From NCBI GenBank assembly GCA_024760545.1, contig CP060501.1, forward strand, positions 1,525,501-1,589,500: a stretch of DNA of 64,000 bases, read 5' to 3'. The notes beneath the pieces are model-generated. The model saw only the letters and a list, made by a program, of their open reading frames with translations, ran no database searches and had not been told where the DNA came from. This stretch comes from Nitrospira sp. (lineage in GTDB: Bacteria > Nitrospirota > Nitrospiria > Nitrospirales > Nitrospiraceae). Shown one piece after another: positions 27,542 to 35,824 of the stretch. Both the position numbers and the translations under genes were made by a program. The first letter of the stretch is position 1, and every line of letters starts with the position of its first letter.

Positions 27542-27976
27542 ATGAGTTGGAAGACAGCACTCCCAATCGCCGTGGTTTTACTATTGAGTACTAGCGGCTG
27601 CAGCTATCTATTTTATCCCCATGCAAAAGAATTTACGGCAAAGGCAAAGGGGGCCACGGGCGTCGAGACACTGATCAATCTGACTCACATGGCGGAAGCC
27701 TCGGCCAACGCAGCCAGGGGAGGTAAGGGAGTCGATCAATCTTTCGACGATCTCCACAATCAGTTTCATGCCATCAACGATAACATTTGCCGCGTCGAAA
27801 AATCGGTGAGCGACCAGCCAGCGTATGCCTTGACCGTGACGCACAACAAGGAACTGAAGGCTATTTTCAGACGGCTGTGGAAGTTCAAAGACGATCAGCC
27901 ACAACGGGATCAACACTTAAACCTCTTTGTGTCGGAAGTGAAGGAACTACGCGAGACATTGCAAACTTTGAGGTAA
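27542..27976 (+). CDS. Uncharacterised lipoprotein
   Basis: A 144-residue predicted lipoprotein with a hydrophobic signal peptide and lipobox STSGC (Cys20). The mature part is mostly helical and charged, with a single further cysteine in NDNICRVE. AAGGAGG lies seven bases before the ATG. I do not recognise a family. The next gene (a methyltransferase) starts three bases after the stop, so they share a transcript with the two following genes. Confidence 0.7.
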   Translation: MSWKTALPIAVVLLLSTSGCSYLFYPHAKEFTAKAKGATGVETLINLTHMAEASANAARGGKGVDQSFDDLHNQFHAINDNICRVEKSVSDQPAYALTVTHNKELKAIFRRLWKFKDDQPQRDQHLNLFVSEVKELRETLQTLR

Positions 27977-27979
27977 TTC

Positions 27980-28837
27980 ATGGCATCGCCGTCACCCGAG
28001 CAAGTCATCGAGAGCCAACGTCAGGATTGGAACCGCGTCGCCGGTGGTTGGGAGAAATGGGATCGATTCTTCGACGAACAGATGGCATTCCTCAATCACC
28101 GACTCGTCGGCGACGCCCGGCTGCGCGCCGGCCTGCGCGTGTTGGATCTGGGATCAGGCACGGGTTATCCCGCCTTACTCGCGGCTCAGACTGTCGGGAC
28201 GAGCGGCAGCGTGGCGGGAGTTGATTTGGCCGAGCAGATGCTCGAAGCCGCCGGACGAAAGGCGGCTTCGCTGAAGCTCTCCAACGTCACATTCAGCACG
28301 GGGGACATCACCGCCTTGCCGTTCGAGGCTGCTTCATTCGACGCCGTGATCACCCGCTTCTGCCTGATGTTCCTGCCCGAGATTCCGAAAGCCGTCGCCG
28401 AAATCGCCCGTGTCCTGAAGTCCAACACGTGGGTGGCTGCCGCTGTATGGTCTGATCCGGGTAAGAACCCTTATCTGAAAATTCCCATGGATGTCGTTAA
28501 ACAATTCATCGATCTGCCACCTCCTGATCCGGCAGCACCAGGAATTTTCCGCCTGGCGAAGCCCGGGGAGCTGGCGGGCATGCTGCAACAAGCCGGATTT
28601 ACCGAGGTCTCTGAGCAAGAGTTTCTCGGAGACGTGCGATTCGCAACAGCGGACGAGTATTTCTCGAGTCTCATGGACATCGCTGCCCCGATTCAAAATC
28701 TATGGGCCAAGTTGAGCCCGGGACAACAGGGTGAAGCCAAGCAGCGCATCGTTGAAACGGCGGAACGGTATCGAAATGGATCGGTCGTCGCATTGCCGAT
28801 TGCAGTACGGATGGTCGCCGGGCGCAAGTCCGGATGA
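27980..28837 (+). CDS. Class I SAM-dependent methyltransferase
   Basis: A 285-residue cytoplasmic enzyme with the methyltransferase-11 pattern: VLDLGSGTGYPALLAA (motif I), GVDLAEQML (motif II acid), and FDAVITRFCLMFLPEIPKA split over the later motifs. The closest general types are UbiE/arsenite- or phytyl-quinone-like methyltransferases, but the substrate cannot be named. It begins right after the lipoprotein gene and is followed within four bases by the TfoX-domain gene. Confidence 0.85.
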   Translation: MASPSPEQVIESQRQDWNRVAGGWEKWDRFFDEQMAFLNHRLVGDARLRAGLRVLDLGSGTGYPALLAAQTVGTSGSVAGVDLAEQMLEAAGRKAASLKLSNVTFSTGDITALPFEAASFDAVITRFCLMFLPEIPKAVAEIARVLKSNTWVAAAVWSDPGKNPYLKIPMDVVKQFIDLPPPDPAAPGIFRLAKPGELAGMLQQAGFTEVSEQEFLGDVRFATADEYFSSLMDIAAPIQNLWAKLSPGQQGEAKQRIVETAERYRNGSVVALPIAVRMVAGRKSG

Positions 28838-28840
28838 GGA

Positions 28841-29152
28841 ATGCCGCCAAAGAACGACGGTTTCAAAGACTTCATCCTGGATCAGCTTGCCAGTTTACGT
28901 AACCTGGGCACACGCGCCATGTTCGGCGGCCACGGGCTCTACCATGGAGCCGCGTTTTTCGGCATCATTCATAAAGGCCGCCTCTACTTCAAAGTCACCG
29001 CAACGACGGTAACTCTGTATAAGAGCCACGGGATGAAGCCCTTTCGCCCGAACGTCAAACAAACGCTCAAATCCTTCTATGAAGTGCCGATCGATGTGAT
29101 CGAGGACGCGGACGCATTGACTGATTGGGCAATGCGCTCAGTCGGAGCATAG
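28841..29152 (+). CDS. TfoX N-terminal-domain protein
   Basis: A 103-residue protein matching the TfoX/Sxy N-terminal domain (PF04993): FILDQLASLRNLGTRAMFGGHG, in parts, then GIIHKGRLYFKV and a C-terminal YEVPIDVIEDADALTDWA. Only the N-terminal domain is present, as in many stand-alone homologs. In gammaproteobacteria full-length Sxy controls competence; the short forms are uncharacterised. It sits four bases after the methyltransferase and eight before the DUF488 gene. Confidence 0.85.
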   Translation: MPPKNDGFKDFILDQLASLRNLGTRAMFGGHGLYHGAAFFGIIHKGRLYFKVTATTVTLYKSHGMKPFRPNVKQTLKSFYEVPIDVIEDADALTDWAMRSVGA

Positions 29153-29159
29153 CGAATTC

Positions 29160-29714
29160 ATGTCTGATGTTCTTTGGACGATCGGGCATTCGACAAGGTC
29201 AATTGACGAGTTTCTTGCCCTCCTAAACGCTCATCGTGTTGACCAGCTCGTTGATGTACGTATCGTCCCTCGTTCTGGTCACAACCCTCAATTCAACCAA
29301 GACAATCTTTCAACGAAGCTGATGGATAGTGTGTTGGTGTACAGCCATATGCCCCGGCTCGGCGGATTGCGTACGCCCACGAAAGATTCCTTCAATACCG
29401 GCTGGCGCAATGAAAGCTTTCGCGGCTATGCGGATTACATGCAGACAGACGAGTTCTGGTACGCCTTGGACGAGCTGATGGCTGAAAGCCGACCACGTCA
29501 CACGACGATCATGTGCGCGGAAGCGGTGCCCTGGCGGTGCCATCGGTCCTTGATCGCCGATGCATTAGCAGTGAGAGGTTGGGAGGTCCGACACATCATG
29601 TCGGAGACGAACACGGACCACCATCAGCTCACGTCCTTCGCCGTCGTGAAGGATGGCCGTCTGCGTTATCCAAAACAAAAGGACTGCCCGGATTTATTCT
29701 CGCAATCCTATTAG
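29160..29714 (+). CDS. DUF488 family protein
   Basis: A 184-residue protein with the DUF488 signature TIGHSTRSIDEFLALL at the start, the RSGHNPQFN motif and the central MCAEAVPWRCHRSLIADAL, in which Cys and the Cys-His pair are conserved across the family. The biochemical function of the family is not established; its members often occur near DNA-repair or redox genes. It is the last gene of a tight four-gene run on the plus strand that began at 27542. Confidence 0.88.
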   Translation: MSDVLWTIGHSTRSIDEFLALLNAHRVDQLVDVRIVPRSGHNPQFNQDNLSTKLMDSVLVYSHMPRLGGLRTPTKDSFNTGWRNESFRGYADYMQTDEFWYALDELMAESRPRHTTIMCAEAVPWRCHRSLIADALAVRGWEVRHIMSETNTDHHQLTSFAVVKDGRLRYPKQKDCPDLFSQSY

Positions 29715-29737
29715 GCGATTACGAGCCTATCGAACGA

Positions 29738-31372
29738 TCACGCGCTCTTGAATTTGGTAAGTTTGGCGAACAGGATAGCCGAGAAGGGAAGGGCCAGGCC
29801 GATCACCACTTGAGTGATGAGCAGCTCGCCCAGTTGGCTGTAGTCGGCAGGGGTCTGAATGACACCGGTCGCTTGATCACGCACCTCTCGCGTGATGACG
29901 AACAGTTCATTGAGATACTTCGTACCGAGCTGGCTCAAAGAAAGCGCCAGATTGGTAAATGACGCCATCACGGCGAAGAAGGTGGCTTTCAGATTGGCCG
30001 GAGCCGAGTTTGCGATCCATGCCAGCATCGGAATCATGGAGATCTGCACGAGGGGCGATTCCAACGCCGTGTCGACCAAGGCGATGAACCGCGCATCGAT
30101 GACGCCGCCGGTCACGCTCGCCGTCCACTCATGCAACCCATAGTACAGACCTACGATTGGAACAGAGAGGATCGTGCCGACAACCGTCAAGAATCCGACC
30201 ACATACATAATCGACCGTTCAGCCATAAAGCGCCGGAAAACAAACATACCGGCCAAAGCTAATATGCCGCCGATCAGAGAAAGAACGGAAAGGAACTGCT
30301 GATCGAACTTCAGATCGTCGATCATCCACCAGGTCGAGCCCGGACCAGGCCCCGGAATGGCCCGTAACGCAAAGATCACCGCGGCAGTGCCGACCAAGGT
30401 GAGCCGCTTATCAGGCTCCAATTCCCGGACAAGTTTCGACATCAAGAACAGCACAATGGCCATGGAACCGGCAAACACGATCTCTTCCCGGTAGGGAAAC
30501 CCGCTTAGTCCAACCGTCAGCGTGAACAGGACAAAGGCCGAGCTTCCGCCGAGGATCCACCAATTAGGTTTCGTCGGTTCGTTGTCTGCATCACGCACAT
30601 CCACCATCTGCCGGACCTGCTCTATAGAAAACCCTTCCTGAACGAGTCGCCGCATCTGCCGCCGTTTGATCCACCAAGCCAATCCGACTCCCACCACAGA
30701 CACGAGGGGAATCACCATTGCCATCAGATAGATCTGTTTATAGAGCCGAATCAGATCGGCCTGCGGAAGCCCTTCGGTTCCGGTAAAGACGTAGACGTTG
30801 ACCAGCGCCACGAGGATGCCGCCTCCGACAATCGCGACACGCCCGAGTGTCTGCATCGTCGTGTGCATCAGTTTTCTCGTCTGGTCATCGAAAGAACGGC
30901 CTTGGTCATCGACACGCGGGACAGCCTCCACCGTCATGGCGTCCGCAACAGCGTCTTGAATGACGTACCCGATAGGGGCAAGCAGCACGCTGAGGACATA
31001 CCAGACTTCCGCCGGCAGGATGGCCGTCATGGCTTCGCGGGTACCGATCAACAGCGCCATGATCCCGAGGCTGATGGCCAGCAGACCGGCGCCCAAGCCA
31101 ACGAGCCAGCTCTTCCATCGCCATAAAATATCAACCGTATGGCCGATCGGCATCTTCAGCGCCCAGGGAATCCCGGCCCAGAACCCGAGTGCGGCCAGAA
31201 AGGCAGCTGAGAGACCGAGGTAGTCTTTGACGAAGAAGGTTCCGACAATACCGGTGAGACCCGAGATGCCATAGGCCACGTAGACCATCAGCGGTGGCAG
31301 ATAGGACAGCCGCACCTCACGGCCGAGAGAGAGAATGTTGCGATCAATCCAGGCGGCCAGTGTATTCGGCAT
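29738..31372 (-). CDS. MFS transporter, folate-biopterin-transporter-like
   Basis: A 544-residue membrane protein with about 12 to 14 hydrophobic helices. The first helices and loop (FFVKDYLGLSAAFLAALGF, in parts, then MPIGHTVDI) resemble the BT1/folate-biopterin transporter branch of the major facilitator superfamily. A large cytoplasmic loop near residues 225-255 (KRRQMRRLVQEGFSIEQV) splits the two halves. The substrate is unknown. It is the last gene on the minus strand in the long run that begins with the first RND pump. Confidence 0.75.
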   Translation of the reverse strand: MPNTLAAWIDRNILSLGREVRLSYLPPLMVYVAYGISGLTGIVGTFFVKDYLGLSAAFLAALGFWAGIPWALKMPIGHTVDILWRWKSWLVGLGAGLLAISLGIMALLIGTREAMTAILPAEVWYVLSVLLAPIGYVIQDAVADAMTVEAVPRVDDQGRSFDDQTRKLMHTTMQTLGRVAIVGGGILVALVNVYVFTGTEGLPQADLIRLYKQIYLMAMVIPLVSVVGVGLAWWIKRRQMRRLVQEGFSIEQVRQMVDVRDADNEPTKPNWWILGGSSAFVLFTLTVGLSGFPYREEIVFAGSMAIVLFLMSKLVRELEPDKRLTLVGTAAVIFALRAIPGPGPGSTWWMIDDLKFDQQFLSVLSLIGGILALAGMFVFRRFMAERSIMYVVGFLTVVGTILSVPIVGLYYGLHEWTASVTGGVIDARFIALVDTALESPLVQISMIPMLAWIANSAPANLKATFFAVMASFTNLALSLSQLGTKYLNELFVITREVRDQATGVIQTPADYSQLGELLITQVVIGLALPFSAILFAKLTKFKSA

Positions 31373-31482
31373 CGTGCGGTTAGACGCCTATGCCGCTGTC
31401 GGCCAGGACAGGATGACCCATGATCCGGCTGGAACTTCTGCGATCCACAGAGAAGGCGATATCCATAACCTTTCGATCTCTT

Positions 31483-32364
31483 CTATGTACTGACTGTAGT
31501 CGGCGCCCGACGTCGGATCAAGCCCTGAAGAGCCGCATGCATCTCGGACTGTGGCAGATGAATCCGATCGCCGTGTCCGGCCAGCACCCATTCAAAAGGA
31601 TAGTCGAGAAGCTTACGGAGAGAATCGATCAAGACCCATTTTCTCCAGACGAGGCGAGTGGGGGCTTCGAGCGACTTGATATGGGAATCCCACCAGAGAT
31701 GATCGCCAGTGAAGAGAAATCGCTCACGATACAATAGGACCATACTTCCGGCGGTGTGGCCGGGCACGGGAATGATTTGGAACTCGGAGCCAACACGAAT
31801 CGTTTCTTCCCCCCCAATCATATGTTCTGCGGTCGGGGCAACGTCCGCATCCGCCTGGTGAATGAATCTCTTCGCGCCGAAATGTGCGGCATACTTGTCC
31901 GCATCGGCGACATCATCTTTGTGTGTGAGAAAGATATGGGCGATTCCTCCCCTCTGTTCAAAGGCCTCAACCAGGTGCTTGAGATACCGGGGAGAATCGA
32001 TCAGCCAGTTCCCATCCGGATGCTTGATGAAGAAACTGTTCGCCCCGAAGGATTTCTCTGAATTGAAGCCGCAATAACTCACCTCATCCTCAAGAGGGAT
32101 CGGAAAGCTCGCCATCGCCGTGTGCATCCGTAACTTGTCGCTCTGTTCCGTCCCGATCGAACCGACGGGGCAAGCGAGTAACGCCTGATAAGCCTGATGA
32201 ACTTGTTCGTAACCATCCGGCTGGCGACTGACCGCGGAATAGTCTCCAATCTCTTCGAAATTCAGCGGCGCCAACTGTCGGCAGGTGTCGCAGTTAATGC
32301 ACGTGGCATCGACGTAAAAGTTCCCCTGAACGTTGGAATCGAGGCGCTTGTGTCGGTCAGCCAT
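31483..32364 (-). CDS. Ferredoxin-metallo-beta-lactamase-fold fusion
   Basis: A 293-residue protein. Residues 14-75 form a one-cluster ferredoxin with Cys22, Cys25, Cys28 and Cys65 (a 4Fe-4S pattern). Residues 100-285 are a metallo-hydrolase fold. Its metal motif is altered: THKDDVAD (His148, Asp150, Asp151) replaces the usual THxHxDH, while His203 (PGHTAGS), Asp221 (GDHLWW) and His264 (AGHGD) remain. The shortened motif suggests a different metal set or substrate. It starts at the ATG sharing one base with the AlkA-like stop. Confidence 0.85.
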   Translation of the reverse strand: MADRHKRLDSNVQGNFYVDATCINCDTCRQLAPLNFEEIGDYSAVSRQPDGYEQVHQAYQALLACPVGSIGTEQSDKLRMHTAMASFPIPLEDEVSYCGFNSEKSFGANSFFIKHPDGNWLIDSPRYLKHLVEAFEQRGGIAHIFLTHKDDVADADKYAAHFGAKRFIHQADADVAPTAEHMIGGEETIRVGSEFQIIPVPGHTAGSMVLLYRERFLFTGDHLWWDSHIKSLEAPTRLVWRKWVLIDSLRKLLDYPFEWVLAGHGDRIHLPQSEMHAALQGLIRRRAPTTVST

Positions 32365-33032
32365 CAGAGCACACTCATTGCCCGCTTTGCCCGATCGGCG
32401 GCTCGCCAGAGATACCAGGCGGCAACCGTACGATGGGGTTTCCATCGCTCGCCATATTGTAACAGTTGTTTTGGCGTGGGCATCGCAGGCCGTCGGTAGG
32501 CAATGCGGAAGCCGTTGCGCACGCCGAAATCGTCGACCGGCAATACATCAGGGCGCCCCAACTGAAAGATCAACAGCATCTCCACCGTCCATCGCCCGAT
32601 GCCCCGAACTTCGATCAGGCGATCGATAAGAGCTTGGTCGTCGAGCATAGTAACCACTCGTCCCGTCGGAACGGTTCCGTCGAGCGTCTTTGCGGCCAGA
32701 TCGCGAAGGGCCAGCACCTTCGCACGAGAGAAACCGGCCCTTCGAATCGATCGGACATTCATGGCCAGCAGCTCCTCGGGACGAGGAAATCTCCGGCCAG
32801 GAAAGAGCGCGATGAATCGCTTCAGGATGCATTCCGCCGCTTTGTCATGGAGCTGTTGGTAAGCAATCGCGCGCGCAAGCGATTCGAATGGGGACCGGCG
32901 CGCTTTCGGCTTCAGAGAGAAAGGGCCGATCTCCGTGATCAACCGGCACATGACGGGATCCACCTTGGAAAGATAGTCCGTTGAGTCCGAGCTTGCGCAG
33001 TACATCACCCCAGCCGAGATCCGATCAGTCAT
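32364..33032 (-). CDS. AlkA-like DNA-3-methyladenine glycosylase II
   Basis: A 222-residue helix-hairpin-helix glycosylase. The signature is intact: EVRGIGRWTVEMLLIF (hairpin) and, 12 residues on, the catalytic Asp in LPVDDFGV. It lacks the N-terminal domain of E. coli AlkA, like the shorter AlkA/MAG-type enzymes. It removes alkylated purines from DNA. An upstream in-frame start at 33131 would run into the SDR gene, so the ATG at 33032, ten bases after the SDR stop, is preferred. It overlaps the next gene by one base. Confidence 0.92.
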   Translation of the reverse strand: MTDRISAGVMYCASSDSTDYLSKVDPVMCRLITEIGPFSLKPKARRSPFESLARAIAYQQLHDKAAECILKRFIALFPGRRFPRPEELLAMNVRSIRRAGFSRAKVLALRDLAAKTLDGTVPTGRVVTMLDDQALIDRLIEVRGIGRWTVEMLLIFQLGRPDVLPVDDFGVRNGFRIAYRRPAMPTPKQLLQYGERWKPHRTVAAWYLWRAADRAKRAMSVL

Positions 33033-33042
33033 CCTGATGAGA

Positions 33043-33774
33043 CTACATGACGATGCCGCCGCCGGCATGGATGGTCTGTCCCGTAATCCATCGGGCCTCT
33101 TCACTGACGATGAACGCGACGACATCCGCAATATCTTTGGGAGTCCCCAGCCTTTTCAGCGGTGACAGCTGAATCCCAATCTGCCGATATTCGTCCGTCA
33201 TCATGCCGGTTTCAGTGAAGCCAGGCGACACCGTATTGACGGTAACCCCCTTCGAAGCCAACTCTTGCGCCAGCCCTTTGGTGTATTGCTCGAGAGCGGC
33301 CTTGCTGCCAAGATATGCCGTGGCGCCTGGAAAATGCAGGTGGGTCCCACCGGTCGAGATATTCACGATACGTCCGCCGTCCTTCAGCACTCGGGCCGCT
33401 TCCTGCATGGCGAAATACGGCCCTTTGGCGTTCAGCGCGATGACTCCGTCAAAATCGGCTTCAGTCGTTTCCTCAAGCGATTTCGGCATGAACTTCCCCG
33501 CGTTGTTCACGAGAATATCCAGCCGGTTGAACTGCTTGACCGTGTCGACCACGAGACGCCGCGCATCCGCCACCTGACTCATGTCGGCCTGAACGGCCAA
33601 CGCCTTGCCCCCCTTTCCTTGTATGCCCGTGACAACCTGCTGAGCCTTTTCCGAACTTCGGACATAGTTCACGACGACGATGGCACCGTCATCCGCCAGC
33701 CGTTCCGCAACAGCACGACCGATTCCATTGGATGCTCCGGTTACAATCGCCACCTTTCCGCTCAACGATTTCAT
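33043..33774 (-). CDS. Short-chain dehydrogenase/reductase, FabG-like
   Basis: A 243-residue NAD(P)-dependent oxidoreductase. The cofactor motif TGASNGIGRA, the NNAG motif and the catalytic YLGSK (Tyr-x3-Lys) are present. Thirteen residues before the Tyr, where most members have Ser, there is Thr (NIST). The C-terminal IHAGGGIVM is typical of the FabG branch. The ATG at 33774 follows GAGGAG; a longer frame overlaps the nitroreductase gene. It sits between the nitroreductase and the AlkA-like gene with a ten-base gap downstream. Confidence 0.9.
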   Translation of the reverse strand: MKSLSGKVAIVTGASNGIGRAVAERLADDGAIVVVNYVRSSEKAQQVVTGIQGKGGKALAVQADMSQVADARRLVVDTVKQFNRLDILVNNAGKFMPKSLEETTEADFDGVIALNAKGPYFAMQEAARVLKDGGRIVNISTGGTHLHFPGATAYLGSKAALEQYTKGLAQELASKGVTVNTVSPGFTETGMMTDEYRQIGIQLSPLKRLGTPKDIADVVAFIVSEEARWITGQTIHAGGGIVM

Positions 33775-33806
33775 CAACAGACTCCTCTTCTTGAACTCCG
33801 GCCTCG

Positions 33807-34400
33807 CTACAGAATCGGGATCCCCCACTGTCCTGAAAACGTCCATTCTCCAATCGGCCGTCGACTCCTTGCCTGGAGTTCACGTTCTCGCAGCCGTTCC
33901 GGAAGGATGGCGGGATCACCCGGATAGCCGATCGCGATCATGGCAACCGGCTCGTAGCCTGCAGGAATTTGGAGATCGGCTCGGGCCTTCTCGACGTCGA
34001 AACCCGCCATCGGATGGGCAACCAGCCCGTGTGCCGTCGCCTGCAACACAAGATTTTCAGTCGCCAATCCGGTGTCGTGAAAGGCATGCCGGTTCGGCGT
34101 ACCATCATCCTCGAAATTCATACTGGCAACCGAGAGGATGAGCACCGGCGCACGGAAGGCCCATTTGCGGTTGCCCTCTGTCAGACACTCGAATAGCCGG
34201 TTCCACGCCGTCTCACTGTCCTTGCTCGCGACAAAGAACCGCCAAGGCTGCTCGTTGCTCGACGACGGGGCCCAGCGAGCTGCCTCAAAAAGCGTTCGTA
34301 GCAGGTCGGTGGCTACACGCCGCTCATCGAACGCGCGTGGGCTCCAGCGACGGGCGAGCAAATCATAGATCGGGAATTGAGTGGGTGCCGGTTTGTCCAC
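33807..34400 (-). CDS. Nitroreductase-family flavoenzyme
   Basis: A 197-residue FMN-dependent oxidoreductase. The family elements RRWSPRAFDERRV (FMN phosphate binding), AARWAPSSSNEQPWRF and the C-terminal GYPGDP...LPERLRERE are present. Such enzymes reduce nitro groups, quinones or flavins using NAD(P)H. It starts 5 bases after the outer-membrane factor stop of the RND operon and precedes the SDR, so it is probably part of the same transcript. The substrate is not predictable. Confidence 0.9.
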   Translation of the reverse strand: MDKPAPTQFPIYDLLARRWSPRAFDERRVATDLLRTLFEAARWAPSSSNEQPWRFFVASKDSETAWNRLFECLTEGNRKWAFRAPVLILSVASMNFEDDGTPNRHAFHDTGLATENLVLQATAHGLVAHPMAGFDVEKARADLQIPAGYEPVAMIAIGYPGDPAILPERLRERELQARSRRPIGEWTFSGQWGIPIL

Positions 34401-34405
34401 AGGCT

Positions 34406-35824
34406 CTATCCTTTCTTCCCATCTGCGACTGACTGCATATCAGGCGACCACCCGCCTCCCAGTGCCTTGTACAGTTGGACGACCGATGCCAGCAGCAATC
34501 GCCGCGTGCTGGTCAGGGCCAGTTCCGCTTCGAACAGATTTCGTCGAGCCACCAGCACGTCCAGATAATTGGCAAGTCCTCCCTTATAGCGGAGTTCAGC
34601 CAGTTTCAGCGCCGACTGCAATGCGGTAACCTGTTGCTGTTGCGATTCGCCCTGAGCACGCGCCGTCCGAACGGCGACGAGCGCATCCTCGACTTCACGA
34701 AAGGCCGTCAACACGGCCTGTTCGTACTGTGCCAACGCTTGCTTGGTTTGGGCCTCCACCGCTTCCTGCTGGAAACCCAGCACTTGAGCGTTCAACAAGG
34801 GAGCAGCCAGCCCGGCACCGATCACTCCGAAGGAGGAGGCATCTGTGATGATCAACGACAATTCAGGATGAGCCACACCGAGCAGCCCCGTCAACGTGAT
34901 TCTGGGGAACCGTTCAGCTTTGGCCGCCCCGATACGGGCGGTCGCGGCCGCCAACTGTTGCTCCGCCGCCAACAGATCAGGCCGCCGCTGCAACAATTCG
35001 GAGGGCAGGCCCGCAGGGACAGCGGGAGGTACGATTTGCTCGTCCAAGGAACGACCCCGCGTAATGGCCACCGGTTTTCTGCCCAGCAGCACGCTCAACT
35101 GATTCTCCGTTTGAACCATCTGCCGTTCAAGTTCGGCGGTACGGGCCGCCGCGCTGGCTCGCTCGGCTTCAAACTGATCGGTATCGAGCTTCGAAATCAT
35201 TCCTTGGCGCAGCCGCGCCTCGGAAATCCGCACCGACTCTTCCCAGGATTGCAGCGTCCGCTTCGCGATATCGAGCTGCAGATCGAATTGACGCAGATTG
35301 AAGTAGGCTTCAGCTACGGCGCTGACGAGTTGAATCGTCACCGCACGCCGGTTCTCCTCCTTGGACAACAGATCGCCACGCGCCGCTTCGTTGGATCTCC
35401 TCACACGCCCCCAGAGATCGATTTCCCATGCAAGATTGCCCAATAAGTAATAGTTGAACGGACTCGCGAACCCGGGAAAGAGGAAGTTCGCCTTGCGGCC
35501 GGCCGGCGCACTCGCAGCAATCGTGATTCCTGGGAAATAGTCGGATCGGGCGATCAGCGCTCTCGCCCGAAATTCTTCAACGGTCGCAACAGCACGCTGG
35601 AGATCTCTATTCTCCACAAGGGCCAATCGAATGAGTTGCCGTAGCTGCTCATCCTGCAGAAGATCCCACCATGCCAGATTCGCCAACGCCGGCATATCCG
35701 ATGGCCCATCGGCCATACGGAACCGGTCGTCTATATCTGTTTTTGGCCGCGAATAGTTCGGACCCACGGCACAGGAGAGCAGTGATAGCGACAACCCGAT
35801 GATGAGGACAGTGCGTACCGTCAA
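34406..35824 (-). CDS. NodT-type RND outer-membrane factor lipoprotein, system 1
   Basis: A 472-residue channel subunit. A signal peptide with lipobox (LSCAVGP, Cys18) is followed by GPNYSRP, the usual start of NodT/OprM-type lipoproteins. Two outer-membrane efflux protein repeats follow (NLAWEIDLWGRVRRSNEAA near residue 130, and a second half with AERFPRITLTGLLG). It forms the trimeric outer-membrane exit duct. The gene overlaps the pump gene by four bases. Its paralog of system 2 is encoded at 55775-57208. Confidence 0.94.
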   Translation of the reverse strand: MTVRTVLIIGLSLSLLSCAVGPNYSRPKTDIDDRFRMADGPSDMPALANLAWWDLLQDEQLRQLIRLALVENRDLQRAVATVEEFRARALIARSDYFPGITIAASAPAGRKANFLFPGFASPFNYYLLGNLAWEIDLWGRVRRSNEAARGDLLSKEENRRAVTIQLVSAVAEAYFNLRQFDLQLDIAKRTLQSWEESVRISEARLRQGMISKLDTDQFEAERASAAARTAELERQMVQTENQLSVLLGRKPVAITRGRSLDEQIVPPAVPAGLPSELLQRRPDLLAAEQQLAAATARIGAAKAERFPRITLTGLLGVAHPELSLIITDASSFGVIGAGLAAPLLNAQVLGFQQEAVEAQTKQALAQYEQAVLTAFREVEDALVAVRTARAQGESQQQQVTALQSALKLAELRYKGGLANYLDVLVARRNLFEAELALTSTRRLLLASVVQLYKALGGGWSPDMQSVADGKKG

